Of a stretch of DNA of 64,000 bases, positions 62,039 through 64,000 are shown in pieces. The DNA comes from an uncultured Eubacteriales bacterium (GTDB taxonomy: Bacteria > Bacillota > Clostridia > Oscillospirales > Acutalibacteraceae). The DNA lies in NCBI GenBank assembly GCA_934725425.1, contig CAKVAX010000004.1:62001-126000 (forward strand). The letters are read 5' to 3'. Under the pieces are notes generated by a model that saw only the letters and a program-made list of their open reading frames with translations, was not told the origin of the DNA and ran no database searches. Position numbers and translations under genes: made by a program. Within the stretch, counting starts at the first letter, position 1. Every line of letters starts with the position of its first letter.

Positions 62039-63205
62039 ATGAAAATTTGTGCGATAATATCGGAATTTAATCCATTTCACAGTGGCCACAAATACTTGAT
62101 AGATAAAGCATCCGAGCTCGGTTACACTCATAAAATAGCTATAATGAGCGGAAACTTTGTTCAAAGAGGCGAGCCGGCTATAATATCAAAAGGCGCAAGA
62201 GCGCAAGCTGCGATGAAAAACGGAATAAATCTTGTGATTGAAATACCCTCTGTGTGGGCGATATCAACCTCGGAAAGGTACGCCCGCGCAGGGGTTATGA
62301 TTGCGGATTCTTTAGGGTGCGTGGAATCCCTTGTTTTCGGCAGCGAATCAGGTAATTCAGAGGCTTTGAAATCAATTGCGAAAGCCTTGGATGCCCCTAA
62401 CTTTCCAAATCATTTAAAAAAGTATACCGAAACGGGAATAACCTTTGCTAAAGCCCGAGAAAAAGCCGTTCAAGAGATATTTCCAAGCCTTGATACTTCA
62501 CTATATATGCAAAACGCGAATGACAATCTCGCGATAGAATACATAAAAAATTTGAATAAAATAAACTCAAAAATCACCCCGATAAGCATAAAAAGAACCG
62601 AAGGTGAAAATATAATTTCGGCTTCGAAAATAAGAGATTTAATTCACTCAGGAATAGATTTTAAAAATTACTTGCCGAAAAATTCCGAAGAAACAATAAA
62701 TAACGAAATAAAAAATAACTTAGCCCCAACAAGCACAAAAAATGCCGAAAAAATAATACTTTACAAATTAAAATCCTTATCAAAAAATGAATTCAAAGCG
62801 CTGCCGGATATATCCGAAGGGCTTGAAAACAGATTTATAAAAGTTATAAATAATTCGAAAAATATCGAAAAAATTTTGCTCGAAATAAAAACAAAAAGGT
62901 ATACAATGTCACGAATAAAGCGTATAATTATGGCAGCGGTATTGGACATCAAAAATGAAATTCAAAACAAAGATGTTCCGTACATCAGAATTTTGGGAGC
63001 AGATGAAAAAGGAATTGAAATTTTAAGAAAATCCAAAAATTTCGCTTTACCCGTTATCACAAAATATTCCGATACTAAAAATTTATCAACATTTGGATCT
63101 AAAATTTTTGAAAAGGAATGCTTTTGCACAAGCATATACGGATTATTTTTAAACAATATAAAAAATTTGCCGCCCGAGCAACAATTTAAATTAATAAGAG
63201 GTTGA
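62039..63205 (+). CDS. tmcAL: tRNA(Met) cytidine acetate ligase
   Basis: 388 residues, the YlbM family, which makes ac4C34 on elongator tRNA-Met using acetate and ATP. The nucleotidyltransferase motif SEFNPFHSGHKYLI (HxGH) and GNFVQRGEPAI are visible. The start codon lacks a clear ribosome binding site, and the gene lies 12 bases after the 32-residue peptide, suggesting coupling. Confidence 0.94.
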   Translation: MKICAIISEFNPFHSGHKYLIDKASELGYTHKIAIMSGNFVQRGEPAIISKGARAQAAMKNGINLVIEIPSVWAISTSERYARAGVMIADSLGCVESLVFGSESGNSEALKSIAKALDAPNFPNHLKKYTETGITFAKAREKAVQEIFPSLDTSLYMQNANDNLAIEYIKNLNKINSKITPISIKRTEGENIISASKIRDLIHSGIDFKNYLPKNSEETINNEIKNNLAPTSTKNAEKIILYKLKSLSKNEFKALPDISEGLENRFIKVINNSKNIEKILLEIKTKRYTMSRIKRIIMAAVLDIKNEIQNKDVPYIRILGADEKGIEILRKSKNFALPVITKYSDTKNLSTFGSKIFEKECFCTSIYGLFLNNIKNLPPEQQFKLIRG

Positions 63206-63212
63206 CCATCCA

Positions 63213-64000
63213 ATGACCTATGAAGAAGCTGTAAAAAGAATAACTGCACGTTTAAAATTCGGTTCAAATCAAAAGCTGGACCGAATTGAGAAATTGCTTT
63301 CTTTGGCAAAAAATCCCGAAAAAAATCTTAAATACATCCATGTTGCAGGAACAAACGGCAAAGGTTCCGTGTGCTTTGCGCTTGAAAATATTTTAAGAAA
63401 AGCAAATTATAAAACAGGACTTTATATTTCTCCGTCTATAGATTCGCTGAATGAAAGGATAAGAATAAACGGGGAATGTATAAGTAACGAGAAATTTGCT
63501 GAAATTTACAGTTTTTTTGAACCTTTGAGCCATGATAAATTTTTCAAAGACAATCCTGTCACAGAATTTGAAATGATGACAGCAATAGCATTTAAATTTT
63601 TTAAAGACTCGGGATGCGACATTGTTGTGCTTGAAACAGGAATGGGCGGCAGATTAGACGCCACAAATGTAATTGATTCGCCTTTATGTTCGGTAATAAC
63701 CTCCATAGACCTCGACCACACAAAAGTTCTGGGGAATTCCATCCAAAAAATCACAATCGAAAAGTGCGGAATAATCAAAAGAGATTCTGAAGTAGTGGTA
63801 GGCCCCAAGCAAAATTTAATTGTTTACAGTACGGCACATGTATTTTCAAAAATACTGAATAACAGCATGTATATAGCGGATATTTCCTGTCTTAAAAATC
63901 TTAAATATTCATTGGAAGATGGATTCTCTTTTGAATATAAAGGTGTAAATTTAAAAGCATCTCTTCACGGGGAATATCAAATTGATAATTTAGCAACCAT
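63213..64000 (+). CDS. folC: Folylpolyglutamate synthase (partial)
   Basis: The N-terminal about 262 residues; the gene runs off the window. The P-loop HVAGTNGKGS (43-52), YISPSIDSLNERI and LETGMGGRLDATN are diagnostic of the Mur-ligase-like FolC family. It adds glutamates to folate (and in some bacteria to dihydropteroate). It starts 7 bases after tmcAL. Confidence 0.94.
   Translation, partial: MTYEEAVKRITARLKFGSNQKLDRIEKLLSLAKNPEKNLKYIHVAGTNGKGSVCFALENILRKANYKTGLYISPSIDSLNERIRINGECISNEKFAEIYSFFEPLSHDKFFKDNPVTEFEMMTAIAFKFFKDSGCDIVVLETGMGGRLDATNVIDSPLCSVITSIDLDHTKVLGNSIQKITIEKCGIIKRDSEVVVGPKQNLIVYSTAHVFSKILNNSMYIADISCLKNLKYSLEDGFSFEYKGVNLKASLHGEYQIDNLAT

Overview
This window comes from a low-GC, AT-rich Gram-positive bacterium of the Clostridia type, probably near Oscillospirales (lineage inferred, not computed). 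The evidence is the Firmicute-style S10-spc-alpha ribosomal superoperon with zinc-binding forms of S14, L36 and S4 and a KOW-domain gene between map and infA. A CIRCE-controlled groESL operon, an AbrB-type regulator with a Cys4 tail, the spore maturation pair spmA/spmB and a DUF421-DUF4363 pair point the same way. No phage, insertion sequence or CRISPR array is visible. One tRNA (Ala, CGC) and no rRNA are present.

Layout. Bases 1-15.8 kb carry one long leftward operon from rpsJ to rplQ (cut by the window edge), including secY, adk, map, infA, rpsM, rpsK, rpsD and rpoA. A small membrane-protein gene is inserted between rplW and rplB. Its promoter lies just behind the terminator of an ADP/ATP-type nucleotide translocase gene (16.2-17.7 kb), a family typical of intracellular bacteria. 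Next come a secreted BspA-like leucine-rich repeat protein and a leftward operon nfo - large metallophosphoesterase - vanY-type carboxypeptidase - gltX - glnS. From 27 to 38 kb lie a 64-residue membrane peptide, a 653-residue protein with a double-glycine leader, a surface-glycan operon (sugar transferase, aminotransferase, O-antigen ligase/polymerase-like), DUF421/DUF4363, and a 1073-residue protein of unknown function behind a consensus promoter. From 37.6 to 47.8 kb are groESL, mnmA, abrB-like, spmAB, a Cys-rich double-glycine peptide and yebC-polA-rimI-tsaD.

The most unusual region is 47.9-53.9 kb. Five leftward paralogues in a row share a signal peptide, a Lys-rich linker, a Gly-rich hydrophobic segment and a weakly conserved domain, followed by divergent tails. 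Four of them have promoters of the same geometry with closely similar -10 flanks. A sixth secreted protein follows. From 54 kb rightwards are the tRNA, then thyX, a dTMP kinase, a DUF2156 protein, a GNAT protein, 5-formyl-THF cyclo-ligase, mltG, a class B penicillin-binding protein, tmcAL and folC (cut by the window end).

Together the window suggests a host-associated, possibly intracellular, clostridial symbiont. It keeps a peptidoglycan wall and a few sporulation-linked genes, may import host nucleotides, and expresses a lineage-specific set of secreted or membrane-inserting proteins. The sequence supports the gene content directly; the lifestyle is inference.
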